Assembly: GCF_002269125.1 (NCBI RefSeq)
Contig: NZ_NQKI01000044.1
Location: forward strand, 1 to 33,451
DNA length: 33,451 nucleotides
Source of the DNA: Pseudomonas lundensis
Lineage (GTDB): Bacteria > Pseudomonadota > Gammaproteobacteria > Pseudomonadales > Pseudomonadaceae
Reading direction: 5' to 3'
A program made the translations under genes and the position numbers. Every line of letters begins with the position of its first letter. The first letter of the stretch is position 1. The notes beneath the pieces are model-generated. The model made no database searches, had not been told where the DNA came from, and was given only the letters and a program-made list of their open reading frames with translations. Shown piece after piece: positions 7,112 through 16,257 of this stretch.

Positions 7112-10100
7112 TCACGCCCTATAAATAAACCCGGTGGGCACGTCAGCGAGTGGCGTCTGCATGACCCCTCCTAAAAACGCCAGTAATTTACCTTCATGGC
7201 GGGCTGTTTTCATGGCCAGCGACAGCGGTGACAACGGGTTGCGCTGGATCATGGCCTCGATCGACTCCGACAGGGTTTTGGCCAGCGAGATCTGCGGCGA
7301 GTTGATGCTGTGCAGCTGTAGATAGTTCATGGTTCCGGCCCCCTTGCGGCGGAACACCAATTCAGTGGCACTTGGGATGTCCGGATAAATTTGATAGCCG
7401 AGGCGCTCCAGCACACGTCTCATCATGTTGTTCAGGCCCAACGGTTCATTGAGTAGCAAGCGTTCGCTGGCGAGCAGAATCAGATCCAGCTGATTGAAGA
7501 ATGATGTGCGTGCCAGTTGCCCGAGCGTGAAGGTCTTATTGCCGGCGGCTGTGCCTTTTTGCGCCAGCAGGGCGAGCGGGTCCCCAAGATGGAGATGGTC
7601 TGGGACGGCGTTGCCTGTGCGCCAACCATGCAAAGTGTTGTTGATAGTGCGCATGCGTTTCGGGGTCAGGTCGGGGCTGGAGGTATCGGCGAATTGATAC
7701 AGCCTTTTTGCCACTGCACTCCTTGAAACAGGTGTCAGGGCCGGCAAAAGAGAACCGACAAACTGGGCCAGCGACTTATGGAAAAACGGCGGGTGGACAA
7801 CCCATTGGCCATTAATGAACTCGGCCAGCCGGGGTTGCAGGTAACGGCTCTGGTGAATCAGCAAACCTAACTGTTCATACGTGTTGCAGGGTTTGTCGGG
7901 GTAGCGGATGAACACCCGGTTGCCTTGGGGGAGATTGCCCTGTGGCAATATCTCGTAATACAGCTCGTCAATGTTAATGACCCGGTAAGTTCCTTTTGCA
8001 TCGGTGACTTTGGAGATGGGCGGGTTCAGGCTCACCGGGGTCAACTGTGTTGCTTCCAGGGCTTGCCCCCAGTGTTTCCAGCTCGTGTTGTTCAGGGGTT
8101 CAATCACCACCGTCGTGGTCGAAACCACAGGCTGTTTTGGCGCGTTGCGCGGGAAATCCCCGGCGGGTTCCGCAAGCTTGCGTTTATTGCTCAGGCCCAC
8201 AGTGCTGCTGGAGGTGCTCGGCTGTACCCGGGCGGCTGCTTCCCCCAGTCCGGGTTTCAGGTACTGCCTGGACCAGATCGGAAACACGTGATGTTTGACC
8301 AGGTATTCCGCCAGGTCCAATTCCAGCCGCATTTGACTGGCAGGGGGGAAGTCAAATTGATCAAGCAGTTTTCGCGCTTCTCTAAAGCTGAAATTGGGGA
8401 ATGCAACACGTACCCGAAACGGCGCGAGTGTGGAGCGAATCCCGCCCAGCAAGCCTGCCTGCGCTGTTTCGATGCGCCACACGCCCTGGCTGTCGCGGGC
8501 TATGGGGGAGCGATACCAGGCTTGTGGATTGCGCATGTCGATCACCCGCCACAGGTTCAGATGCGAGTCGTGGACGATTTGAAACCAATGCTCATCTTGA
8601 TGAATGAAATGCTGTAACGAGCCGCTGCCCGAGGGGGCTCTTTCATAAATGCCCTGATAAATGCCATCGCTGCGCAAGGTCAGGTCAGACACGCTGTGGC
8701 TGTAACTCAGTTTTGGATCAAGGGCGGGAGCGGGGGTAGCAATCGTTTTAGGCCCGCGAATGAAGCCAACGCCGATATCGATGCTGGCGTCTGCCCAATG
8801 CGCAATCATGCCCACCCAATGCCCGATGGCTTCCCTCTGGCTGTCGCGTTTAAGGGCGTCGATGAAACGCCACAGCGACATCAGGCTGCGTCCCAAGGCG
8901 ATGGGCGCGGTCACTTTTAAAGGCAGTAGCATGGTCACCACGTCCACCACCGTTTCAATGCTGTTCCAGACCGTGAGCTGATTGATTTCGGAGGTGGAGG
9001 TACTCAGAGCTTCGGCATTGGCGATGCCATGCCGCGCTTCGGCCAAGCAGGCTTGCTCGATGAAATTGCCTGCAATAGGTATGAGCTTGATATCGGGTGC
9101 TCTCAATCCTTGCTCAAGCAAGAGACGGACCCGCGCCTTATTGCCTTGACTGACGCGCGAAACAAAGTAGTCGAGCAACTGCGGGTTGCCCAGAAAATGC
9201 CTAGCAAAATGCTGGCGGCTTTCGAACTCCCTGAATCGTTTTCCGTCCGGCGCATACGGGGTGTACACCACCAGCGACTTGACGGGGAAATGGGGGGGCG
9301 GCGCAATAATATCGAGCTTCACCAGCGTGCTGTCGATTGGATGGGTTGCAGGTGTACCAAAGATCAATACACCGCGCACGGTGGCTTCGCTGATCAGCAG
9401 TTGGAAGGTGGCAAGGGCATGCTCTTCAAAGGTCGCCGTGAGCTCCGGGTTTTCGGCCGCTTTAAGCGCCGCTTCCACCCATCGATATCCCCGGTCAACG
9501 CGATCGGGCGAAAAATCACCGTTGATCTTGGCCTCCAGTGCATCCACCTGCATTTGCGCATGCATCAGCCGCATGGCGGTTTCACGTCGCGCCACGGCCT
9601 TGGGCGAATCGATCAGTGCATCGTGCAGATAGGCGGGGTAGTTATCACCGATATTGACGGTTCGGATAATGGCTTTGATTTGCGCTGCATTGAGCGGAGC
9701 TGCGGCGGTATCGCTGCTATGAACGGTGGTCACGCGGGCCGTCAGTGCGTAGTCAATGTCAAATTTGCTGACGTTTTCGAGGGCCAGTTCCGTCATTGTT
9801 CGCGTGGTACTGCTCAGCCTGATCGTAGGTCCGGTACGCGAAAGGCTGTTGACTGCCGTGTAGGAGGTGGGGGCCCAAGCTGTCGGCGGAATAACCGGCC
9901 CGGCCCCTCGCTCGGCCGTGGTGACGGTGATCAGGACCGTGTCGGGATCAACGTTGAGCCCATAGTGGGCCTGGATATGTTGCTGCAATTGTTCACGCGC
10001 ATAGCGCAGCAAGAAGGGCTTGTCCCCAAATTGTTCGGCTGAAGGCTCACCGTTTTCATTGGCCAGCAGGCTCATCAGGCGATAGTGCTCAGACGCATCC

Positions 10101-11386
10101 AGCCAGGCCTGACGATCGGCGCTGTTGGCTTTAAGCAGCCATTCACGGGCTTTTAGTGCGATGCGTTTAACGGATCGCGCATTCAGCGCATTGGCCTGTT
10201 TAAAACGATGCGCGTAGTCGACAACGTGCGCCAAGCCTTCGCTGATTTGCGTGACTGAGCGGTTAGCCGAATGGAGCAGGACGTGGAAAATATTCTGTTC
10301 GCGCTGCTGGTCATGGGCGCTGAATAGGTGCTCGAACAGGGAGCCCTCTATCTCGGTGAACACCAGCCCCAGCGGCGCCTGCGGCCCTTTATCCCACGTC
10401 AGGACCCGTTTCAGGTCCTGGGTCGAAAGCAGTTCCAGCAGCGACTCAAATTCTGACGTGCTGCGCCAGCGGCGTTCGATTTCATCGTGCAAGGCTTTCA
10501 ACGAGGTAAAACCCGTCAGGCCACCGGAAGGCGTGTACAGCACCACGGTGCCAGCATCGGCGCTGGCGCTGATCTGCACAGCCGCTGTTTTGACAGGAAT
10601 CGCATACGCCCCGGCTGCATCGTCCGCACCGGTGCCATCCCGGGCGGTAATGACAAATGCGCCCGCCAAATCAGCCAAGACTGGGTCGTCCTCGGTTTTC
10701 AGTGCGAGGGCGTAGACGGCGGGTCGTGAAAACGCGGGCAATGCTCCGCGTGCCGTGACAGTCGGGTAGCGCACGATGTGATCGATCAGCACGCGATGGT
10801 CCGGAATCAGGGTGCCGTCGAATGACAGCAGTTGAGATTCGACGGTCAGCAACTCACTGAGCTTTTCCTGTAACCAGGCTTTGCGGGTACGGGTGCCGGT
10901 CAGAGGTGTTTGTGCGTGCCAGAACGCTGTCGTTTGTTGCTTGAGGTAGCGTTGTAAGTGTTGGCGGACGTCGCCACAAAAGCCCTCAAAAAGGGCGATG
11001 TCCAGAAGTGAGTTTGTCGCCTCGACCTGCGTGGAAATAAAGGTTCGTTCTTTTGGGTAGCGCGGGTAAAGACCGGTACGGAAGGTATCCAGAACCGTGT
11101 CCAACACGCTTAACGGTTGCGGTCTTACAGAGGAGGACGTCTCGCCGCTGGGTTTGACGATCACCAGCAGACGCTCCGGGTCAAGCGGGTCGGTTGCGTC
11201 AGGGAAGGTTGTGTTCAACGCTTCTTGCAGCACGGATTCAACGGTGGGCTGTTGCGCCAGTAGTGTTTGGATCTCGACGTCCAGCGCTGTCCACTTCTGG
11301 ACATGCTGCCGTTCTGCAGGGGGGCTCAACGAAACCAGTTCGGCGCTCAAGGCATCCGACAAATGAAAGACATCACTCATGGGCAT
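7112..11386 (-). CDS. Giant dermonecrotic-toxin-like protein (DUF6543 family)
   Basis: A single uninterrupted frame of about 1424 residues. I recognise it as one of the very large Pseudomonas proteins annotated with a dermonecrotic toxin domain (DUF6543): examples are the early FPDATDPLDPERLLVIVKPS segment (near 65-85) and the VVYTPYAPDGKRFREF segment (near 710-725). A hydrophobic central stretch (about 815-845) could insert in membranes, as translocation regions of large toxins do; this is inference. There is no signal peptide, lipobox or recognisable secretion motif. Residues near 1150-1160 carry a small internal duplication (LPQGN twice). The start is uncertain: GTG 11389, ATG 11386 and ATG 11380 are all in frame and none has a strong ribosome-binding site. 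No immunity, chaperone or secretion gene is adjacent. Target and catalytic residues are unknown. Confidence 0.82.
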   Translation of the reverse strand: MPMSDVFHLSDALSAELVSLSPPAERQHVQKWTALDVEIQTLLAQQPTVESVLQEALNTTFPDATDPLDPERLLVIVKPSGETSSSVRPQPLSVLDTVLDTFRTGLYPRYPKERTFISTQVEATNSLLDIALFEGFCGDVRQHLQRYLKQQTTAFWHAQTPLTGTRTRKAWLQEKLSELLTVESQLLSFDGTLIPDHRVLIDHIVRYPTVTARGALPAFSRPAVYALALKTEDDPVLADLAGAFVITARDGTGADDAAGAYAIPVKTAAVQISASADAGTVVLYTPSGGLTGFTSLKALHDEIERRWRSTSEFESLLELLSTQDLKRVLTWDKGPQAPLGLVFTEIEGSLFEHLFSAHDQQREQNIFHVLLHSANRSVTQISEGLAHVVDYAHRFKQANALNARSVKRIALKAREWLLKANSADRQAWLDASEHYRLMSLLANENGEPSAEQFGDKPFLLRYAREQLQQHIQAHYGLNVDPDTVLITVTTAERGAGPVIPPTAWAPTSYTAVNSLSRTGPTIRLSSTTRTMTELALENVSKFDIDYALTARVTTVHSSDTAAAPLNAAQIKAIIRTVNIGDNYPAYLHDALIDSPKAVARRETAMRLMHAQMQVDALEAKINGDFSPDRVDRGYRWVEAALKAAENPELTATFEEHALATFQLLISEATVRGVLIFGTPATHPIDSTLVKLDIIAPPPHFPVKSLVVYTPYAPDGKRFREFESRQHFARHFLGNPQLLDYFVSRVSQGNKARVRLLLEQGLRAPDIKLIPIAGNFIEQACLAEARHGIANAEALSTSTSEINQLTVWNSIETVVDVVTMLLPLKVTAPIALGRSLMSLWRFIDALKRDSQREAIGHWVGMIAHWADASIDIGVGFIRGPKTIATPAPALDPKLSYSHSVSDLTLRSDGIYQGIYERAPSGSGSLQHFIHQDEHWFQIVHDSHLNLWRVIDMRNPQAWYRSPIARDSQGVWRIETAQAGLLGGIRSTLAPFRVRVAFPNFSFREARKLLDQFDFPPASQMRLELDLAEYLVKHHVFPIWSRQYLKPGLGEAAARVQPSTSSSTVGLSNKRKLAEPAGDFPRNAPKQPVVSTTTVVIEPLNNTSWKHWGQALEATQLTPVSLNPPISKVTDAKGTYRVINIDELYYEILPQGNLPQGNRVFIRYPDKPCNTYEQLGLLIHQSRYLQPRLAEFINGQWVVHPPFFHKSLAQFVGSLLPALTPVSRSAVAKRLYQFADTSSPDLTPKRMRTINNTLHGWRTGNAVPDHLHLGDPLALLAQKGTAAGNKTFTLGQLARTSFFNQLDLILLASERLLLNEPLGLNNMMRRVLERLGYQIYPDIPSATELVFRRKGAGTMNYLQLHSINSPQISLAKTLSESIEAMIQRNPLSPLSLAMKTARHEGKLLAFLGGVMQTPLADVPTGFIYRA

Positions 11387-11583
11387 CACTCACGAAAATT
11401 CTAATACCCCGGCCTTGTATCTCGGTCCAGCCGATAGCCGGGAGGGGGAGGGAAACGTGAGCAGTGTGTACCGGCATAAACGCCGGAAATGGCTACATAT
11501 ATAGGGTGGGATGCGATTGGCGGTTTCTTGAACGGGGACGCTGGGCGATAATCCCGACTGCTTTTTTATTGCCCGAGCCCACT

Positions 11584-12474
11584 ATGTCGCCCCCTGTTTT
11601 CAACGCCGCCGCGCATCAAGCCAGCACCCTGTATCTACCGCCCGGCCAGTGGTCGACGGTACTCGACTGCCTGTGTGATCACTTTCGCGCAATCAGCCGC
11701 GAGCAATGGCTCGATCGTATGGCCCGCGGTCGGGTGCTGGATGCCCACGGGGAGCCTGTCAGCCCGCAGTTGGCGTACAAGGAAGGCCTGCGCATTCACT
11801 ATTTTCGTGAAGTGCCCAACGAAACGCCGATCCCTGTGCAAGAGACCATCCTCTATGCCGATGAGCATTTGGTGGTGGCCGACAAGCCTCACTTTTTGCC
11901 GGTGACGCCTGCCGGGGAATACGTGGAACAGACCCTGTTGCGTCGGTTGATTCGCACCCTGGGCAATCCGAATTTGGTGCCGCTGCACCGTATTGATCGT
12001 CACACCGCCGGGCTGGTGCTGTTCTCGGCCAACCCGGCGAGTCGCTCGGCGTATCAGTCGTTGTTTCCGACGCGCAAAATCGACAAGCACTACGAAGCCA
12101 TTGCGCCAGCGTTGCCGGATCTGCCACTGCCCCTGGTGCATAAAAGCCGATTGATTGATGGCGAACCGTTCTTCCGCATGCAAGAAGGCCCAGGTGTCAG
12201 CAACACCGAGACGCACGTAAGCGTGATCGAAAAAAATGGCGACTTGTGGCGTTACGGGTTATCGCCGGTGACCGGCAAGAAGCATCAATTGCGGGTGCAT
12301 ATGGCGGCGTTGGGGGCGGGGATTTGCAACGACCCGTTTTACCCACAGGTGATCAAGGATGCTGAGGATGACTATGCCAACCCGTTGAAACTACTGGCAA
12401 AGACGTTGCGTTTTACCGACCCGGTGACAGGTCAGGCGCGTTTTTTCGAGAGTCAGATCAGCCTCGACTGGTAA
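11584..12474 (+). CDS. RluA-family pseudouridine synthase
   Basis: A 296-residue RNA pseudouridine synthase that isomerises specific uridines in rRNA or tRNA. The catalytic motif is complete: LHRIDRHTAGLVLF around residues 137-150, with the invariant aspartate in HRID. ADKPHFLPVTP and the C-terminal GKKHQLRVHMAALG segment are also family motifs. The N-terminal part (about 20-80) looks like a degenerate S4-type RNA-binding region. The start at MSPPVFN was chosen because it matches family N-termini; the longer frame begins at 11464 with unlikely residues. It is divergent from the giant toxin-like gene, with 197 bases between. That gap contains a small CCGGC/GCCGG hairpin at 11471-11486 but no assignable promoter. 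The modified nucleotide cannot be deduced. Confidence 0.9.
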   Translation: MSPPVFNAAAHQASTLYLPPGQWSTVLDCLCDHFRAISREQWLDRMARGRVLDAHGEPVSPQLAYKEGLRIHYFREVPNETPIPVQETILYADEHLVVADKPHFLPVTPAGEYVEQTLLRRLIRTLGNPNLVPLHRIDRHTAGLVLFSANPASRSAYQSLFPTRKIDKHYEAIAPALPDLPLPLVHKSRLIDGEPFFRMQEGPGVSNTETHVSVIEKNGDLWRYGLSPVTGKKHQLRVHMAALGAGICNDPFYPQVIKDAEDDYANPLKLLAKTLRFTDPVTGQARFFESQISLDW

Positions 12475-12501
12475 AAAACATTACGCGGGGAGCCATAAAC
12501 A

Positions 12502-12528
12502 ACAAAACCCGCACTAGGCGGGTTTTGT
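12502..12528. terminator. Bidirectional rho-independent terminator
   Basis: Arms ACAAAACCCGC (12502-12512) and GCGGGTTTTGT (12518-12528) pair perfectly around a five-base loop. The GC core followed by TTTTGT on both strands fits intrinsic termination of the pseudouridine synthase gene (+) and the lipoprotein gene (-), which converge here. Confidence 0.85.
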
Positions 12529-12543
12529 CTTAATGCATGAAAC

Positions 12544-12765
12544 TTACAACTCTTTAACGGTGCGAACCTGATCTTTGTTGATGCGGGTTTCTTTACCGTC
12601 CAATTGTTTGAACTGGTAGAAGCCCGAATCTTCATCGTACTTAGGCGTGTCGATTGCCTGGATTTCACGACCGTCGTTGAGTGTGATCACGGTTGGCGAA
12701 GCACAGCCAGCAAGGGCGGCCAGGCCAGCAGTGAGCATGAGAGCGGCGAGAGTCCGATGAGTCAT
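12544..12765 (-). CDS. YgdI/YgdR-family small lipoprotein
   Basis: A 73-residue lipoprotein. The signal peptide MTHRTLAALMLTAGLAALAG is followed by the lipidated cysteine C21 (lipobox LAGC). The 53-residue mature part matches the YgdI/YgdR SH3-like family (VITLNDGREIQAIDTPKYD...GFYQFKQLDGK...INKDQV). The start is chosen by a GGAG ribosome-binding site eight bases upstream and the signal peptide; a longer in-frame extension to 12915 overlaps the end of mobA and looks non-coding. Its role is unknown; it probably sits at the inner face of the outer membrane. Confidence 0.93.
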   Translation of the reverse strand: MTHRTLAALMLTAGLAALAGCASPTVITLNDGREIQAIDTPKYDEDSGFYQFKQLDGKETRINKDQVRTVKEL

Positions 12766-12868
12766 GGTGTTTCTCCAACAAATGAATGTGCGTGATAGGT
12801 AACTGACCCTGAGACGTATACAGCGTCTGCAAGTTCCCTGAAGAGTGGCGCAAGAATAGCTATTGCGG

Positions 12869-13438
12869 TTAGTCCAGTAAATCCGGGGTATTGAAATTGA
12901 CCAGCCGCGGGTCATTGTCTACGCACTCGCAAGCGTGTGCATTGAGCTTAAGCATGATATTGCGCGGGCTGCGTTCGCCGTTTGCCCAGGCATTATCAAA
13001 CACGCCGCGCTGGTTCACGGGGATGACGCAGAGCAAGGGTTCCCACTGTTGGCCCTGGCGCACCATGACCGGTCGGCCGGGGTGCTGACCTGCCGTATCG
13101 AGCAACCGGGCAATCAGTGCGGCGTCGATCTTCGGTACGTCACAGGGCAGCACCAGCAGATGGGCATGCCGTGCTGCTGCCAGACCCGCGCGGATCCCGG
13201 CCAATGGCCCGTCGAAGTCGTCGTTGCCATCGCTGACCAGTTGATCGGCCAGGGCTGCGTAGCGCTCGCGATTACGGTTGCAGGAAATAATCAGGTCATC
13301 GGTGAAGGGACGTGCCACGTGCAGGGCATGGGCGATCAGCGGCTGACCCTGCCATTGCACCAGCCCTTTATCTTGCCCGCCTATGCGCTGGCCGCGTCCG
13401 CCCGCCAGAAGTAGGATGGAACAAGGTAACCGGTTCAT
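12869..13438 (-). CDS. mobA: Molybdenum cofactor guanylyltransferase MobA
   Basis: A 189-residue cytoplasmic enzyme that transfers GMP from GTP to molybdopterin, giving the MGD cofactor of DMSO-reductase-family enzymes such as nitrate reductase and formate dehydrogenase. The nucleotide-binding motif LLAGGRGQRIGGQDKG is at residues about 10-25, and the metal-binding aspartate lies in LVLPCDVPKID near 98. The ATG has GGAG eight bases upstream. It is divergent from moaB-moeA with a 79-base shared promoter region, forming a cofactor gene cluster. Confidence 0.95.
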   Translation of the reverse strand: MNRLPCSILLLAGGRGQRIGGQDKGLVQWQGQPLIAHALHVARPFTDDLIISCNRNRERYAALADQLVSDGNDDFDGPLAGIRAGLAAARHAHLLVLPCDVPKIDAALIARLLDTAGQHPGRPVMVRQGQQWEPLLCVIPVNQRGVFDNAWANGERSPRNIMLKLNAHACECVDNDPRLVNFNTPDLLD

Positions 13439-13517
13439 GAATTGACTCCGCGCAGTCAGGCAAAAGAAGGGCTGTGATATAACACCGGGCTGTTCTTCCT
13501 ACAACTGGACCTCGTCT

Positions 13518-14057
13518 ATGAAAGCCAAGGTTGATGCGCCTTTCGTACCTTTGAACATCGCTGTTCTGACCGTCAGCGATACCCGCACCCTCGACACCGA
13601 CACCTCGGGTCAGGTGTTTGTCGACCGCCTGACTGAAGCGGGCCATCGATTGGCGGCACGTGTGTTGCTCAAGGATGACCTGTACAAAATTCGCGCCCAA
13701 GTCGCGCAGTGGATTGCCGAGGATGAGGTTCAGGTGGTGCTGATCACCGGCGGCACCGGTTTTACGGCCCGCGACAGTACGCCTGAGGCCGTCAGTTGCC
13801 TGCTGGACAAACAGGTGGATGGCTTTGGTGAGTTGTTCCGGCAGATTTCCGTGGCCGACATCGGCACCTCGACCGTGCAATCGCGCGCGCTGGCCGGTCT
13901 GGCCAACGGCACGTTGGTGTGCTGCCTGCCGGGTTCGACCAATGCTGTGCGCACGGGGTGGGACGGGATTCTGGCCGAACAACTGGACGCCCGTCATCGC
14001 CCATGCAATTTCGTGGCGCATCTGAAGCAGGCAACGGCCTGTGAAACCCGTGGGTAA
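13518..14057 (+). CDS. moaB: Molybdenum cofactor biosynthesis protein MoaB
   Basis: A 179-residue MogA/MoaB-family protein that adenylylates molybdopterin ahead of metal insertion. The family signature ITGGTGFTARDSTPEAV (about 75-91) carries the GGTG loop and the conserved aspartate; AVLTVSDTRT near the N-terminus and CLPGSTNAVRTGWD near 136 complete the pterin-binding pocket. Its 3' end overlaps moeA by 17 bases, implying translational coupling. No strong ribosome-binding site is visible ahead of the ATG. Confidence 0.95.
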   Translation: MKAKVDAPFVPLNIAVLTVSDTRTLDTDTSGQVFVDRLTEAGHRLAARVLLKDDLYKIRAQVAQWIAEDEVQVVLITGGTGFTARDSTPEAVSCLLDKQVDGFGELFRQISVADIGTSTVQSRALAGLANGTLVCCLPGSTNAVRTGWDGILAEQLDARHRPCNFVAHLKQATACETRG

Positions 14058-15267
14058 GCCGGGCCGTACCGGCGAGTTGATGCCGGTTGAAGTGGCACTG
14101 GCGCGCCTGCTGGCACTGGCTGAAGCCGCGCCGATTCGCGACACCGAGACGTTGCCACTGGCGGCCTGCGAGGGGCGAGTGCTGGCTCAGGATCTGATCG
14201 CCACCCTGGACTTGCCGCCCTGGCCGAACAGCGCCATGGACGGTTATGCGCTGAACCTGGCCGACTGGACCGGGGAGCCGTTGCCTGTCAGCCAGCGTAT
14301 TTTTGCCGGTCAGGCGCCCGAGGCGCTGATTCCCGGCACCTGCGCGCGGATCTTCACCGGCGCGCCGGTGCCTGCCGGGGCGGATTGCGTCGAAATGCAG
14401 GAAAACGCGCAGGTACAGGCCGATGGCCGGGTAGTGTTCAGCCAACCGTTGCGCGTCAATCAGAACATTCGCCCGCAAGGGCAAGAAACCACCGTCGGTG
14501 AGGTGGTACTGCCCGCAGGCACCCGCCTTGGGCCGATCGAACAAGGACTGGCCGCGTCGTTGGGCTGCGCCACGCTTGACGTGATTCGCCGGGTCAACGT
14601 GGCTGTATTGTCGACAGGCGATGAACTGATAGAGCCAGGGCAGCCATTGGGGCCGGGGCAGATCTACAACAGTAACCGTGTGTTGCTGTGCAGTTGGCTG
14701 AGCCGTCTGGGGTGTGACGTGCTTGATGCAGGCATCTTGCCGGATGACCTGCCTGCCACCCGCCAGCGCCTGATTGAGTTGGGCGAGGTGGATCTGATTC
14801 TCTCCACCGGCGGCGTTTCGGTCGGTGAAGCTGACTTTCTGGGGGTTGCCCTGCGTGAAGAAGGTGAGCTGGCGCTATGGAAGCTGGCGATCAAACCCGG
14901 TAAACCTTTGACCTGTGGCCACTACCGTGGCGTGCCGGTCATCGGGTTGCCGGGTAACCCGGCTTCGACGTTGGTGACGTTTGCCTTGTTGGCGCGCCCG
15001 TACCTGCTGCGCCGTCAAGGGGTGCAGGCGGTCGAGCCGCTGACCTTCCAGGTGCCAGCCGGTTTCGTCTGGGCCAAGCCGGGCAATCGTCGCGAGTACT
15101 TGCGCGGGCGTCTGGAGCAAGGCCATGCAGTCCTCTACAACAACCAGAGTTCCGGCGTGCTGCGTAGCGCCGCGTGGGCCGAAGGGCTGGTGGAAGTGCG
15201 TGAAGGCAGCACGCTGGCGCCAGGCGATGAGGTCGGGTTTATTCCGTTGAGCGAGGTGCTGGGCTAA
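14041..15267 (+). CDS. moeA: Molybdopterin molybdotransferase MoeA
   Basis: A 408-residue enzyme that inserts molybdate into adenylylated molybdopterin. Motifs in order: PPWPNSAMDGYALN near 59-72, IFTGAPVPAGADCVEMQE near 104-121, the MoCF-fold LSTGDEL near 190, LSTGGVSVGEADF near 256-268, and GLPGNPASTLVTF near 303-315. The GTG at 14041 gives full family length and overlaps moaB; an alternative ATG lies at 14080. It works directly downstream of MoaB in the same pathway. Confidence 0.95.
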   Translation: MKPVGKPGRTGELMPVEVALARLLALAEAAPIRDTETLPLAACEGRVLAQDLIATLDLPPWPNSAMDGYALNLADWTGEPLPVSQRIFAGQAPEALIPGTCARIFTGAPVPAGADCVEMQENAQVQADGRVVFSQPLRVNQNIRPQGQETTVGEVVLPAGTRLGPIEQGLAASLGCATLDVIRRVNVAVLSTGDELIEPGQPLGPGQIYNSNRVLLCSWLSRLGCDVLDAGILPDDLPATRQRLIELGEVDLILSTGGVSVGEADFLGVALREEGELALWKLAIKPGKPLTCGHYRGVPVIGLPGNPASTLVTFALLARPYLLRRQGVQAVEPLTFQVPAGFVWAKPGNRREYLRGRLEQGHAVLYNNQSSGVLRSAAWAEGLVEVREGSTLAPGDEVGFIPLSEVLG

Positions 15268-15293
15268 CCCCTGCGCCGTTACTGACGATCCGC

Positions 15294-15322
15294 GCGATGG
15301 CTGCACGTGATGCAGCCATCGC
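15294..15322. terminator. 12-bp perfect hairpin between convergent moeA and pslC
   Basis: Arms 15294-15305 and 15311-15322 are exact reverse complements around a five-base loop. The element occupies most of the 60-base gap between moeA (+) and the last psl gene (-). It lacks a T run on either side. A bidirectional transcription end is the natural reading of its position. Confidence 0.6.
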
Positions 15323-15327
15323 ACTAC

Positions 15328-16257
15328 TCAGGCAAACGGCCCGTCCCAATAGCGTTGGTACATGCCGAGTTTTTTCTTCCAGCGAGTGGGCAAGCGTCGC
15401 TCCTGCTGACCCAGTTTGTAAGCCCCCAGTTTGACCGCGTTACGCAGCAGCGAGCCGGGCCAGTCGAGCACACGCCGGGGGCCCAAAAACGTCAGTTCGG
15501 ATTTCACGTAGCGCAACCCTTCACCCCCGGCCCCGCCAAACGTCTGCCGGATCCACGGCTCGCGGGCCTGAAAAACGCCAATGTCAAAGTAGCGGCGAAA
15601 CTCTTCCTTGAGCGAATAGTTGTGCGAGTGCCGACAGCACGCCAGGCCTTCGTACGCGACTTTCCAGCCAGCCAGTAACATTTTGGCGGCGACGTACATG
15701 TCCTCAGACAGGATCACATGGTTTGGAAAGCCACCCACGGCGATCAGCGCATCACGCCGATACGCGGAAAACGAGTTGGACATGAACGCGGTCTTGATCC
15801 CCAACTGCGCCGCATCGTCGAGGCTTTTGAGCTGCGAGGTGGGCGGATAGTTGAAGTGCCGCGCATGTTGCGCCAACGGCACGGCATCCAAATGCGCTAA
15901 CTGCCGCCCGCACACCGCGCCCACAGACGGGTCGCTAAACGGGCGAACAAGCGCGGCCAGCGCGTCGGGGTCGTCCAGATAGGCATCCTGGGTCATGAAC
16001 ACGCACACATCGTAGTCCGGGTTGCGCTCGACCATCATCTGCCGCGTGCCGCCGTGGTTAAAGTCCTTGCTGTCGATGCGCAGCACGTTCGGGCAGCGCG
16101 CCTGCGCCAGCTCGAAGGTGCCGTCACGGGAGCTGGAGTCGACGATGAACGTGTCGAACTCGGCGTTCTGGCGCGCCAGAGAGTCCAGCAGGCGCTCCAG
16201 TTCCTGACGACCGTTGTAGGTCGGGATAATGCAGGCAACCCTGAGCGGCAAATTCAT
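15328..16257 (-). CDS. pslC: Family 2 glycosyltransferase, PslC-like
   Basis: A 309-residue GT2 (GT-A fold) cytoplasmic glycosyltransferase. The N-terminus ACIIPTYNGRQELERLLDSL is the nucleotide-sugar-binding start; VDSSSRDGT and the metal-binding MTQDAYLDD (near 93) follow, and ILSEDMYVAAKMLLAGWKV is the acceptor-side ED motif near 205. RfbF-type rhamnosyltransferases look similar. It is the last gene of the psl operon, coupled to pslK by a four-base ATGA overlap. P. aeruginosa PslC is a GT2 enzyme of similar size but is encoded between pslB and pslD, so the name is by family and operon membership; which sugar it adds is unknown. A longer reading frame extends inside pslK but is out of phase with it and not credible. 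Confidence 0.78.
   Translation of the reverse strand: MNLPLRVACIIPTYNGRQELERLLDSLARQNAEFDTFIVDSSSRDGTFELAQARCPNVLRIDSKDFNHGGTRQMMVERNPDYDVCVFMTQDAYLDDPDALAALVRPFSDPSVGAVCGRQLAHLDAVPLAQHARHFNYPPTSQLKSLDDAAQLGIKTAFMSNSFSAYRRDALIAVGGFPNHVILSEDMYVAAKMLLAGWKVAYEGLACCRHSHNYSLKEEFRRYFDIGVFQAREPWIRQTFGGAGGEGLRYVKSELTFLGPRRVLDWPGSLLRNAVKLGAYKLGQQERRLPTRWKKKLGMYQRYWDGPFA

Noticed and set aside
9029..10042. 337-codon open frame on the + strand
   Set aside because: It lies fully antisense to the giant toxin-like gene, its translation shows no family features, and the opposite strand carries a clear coding frame. It is a codon-bias shadow.
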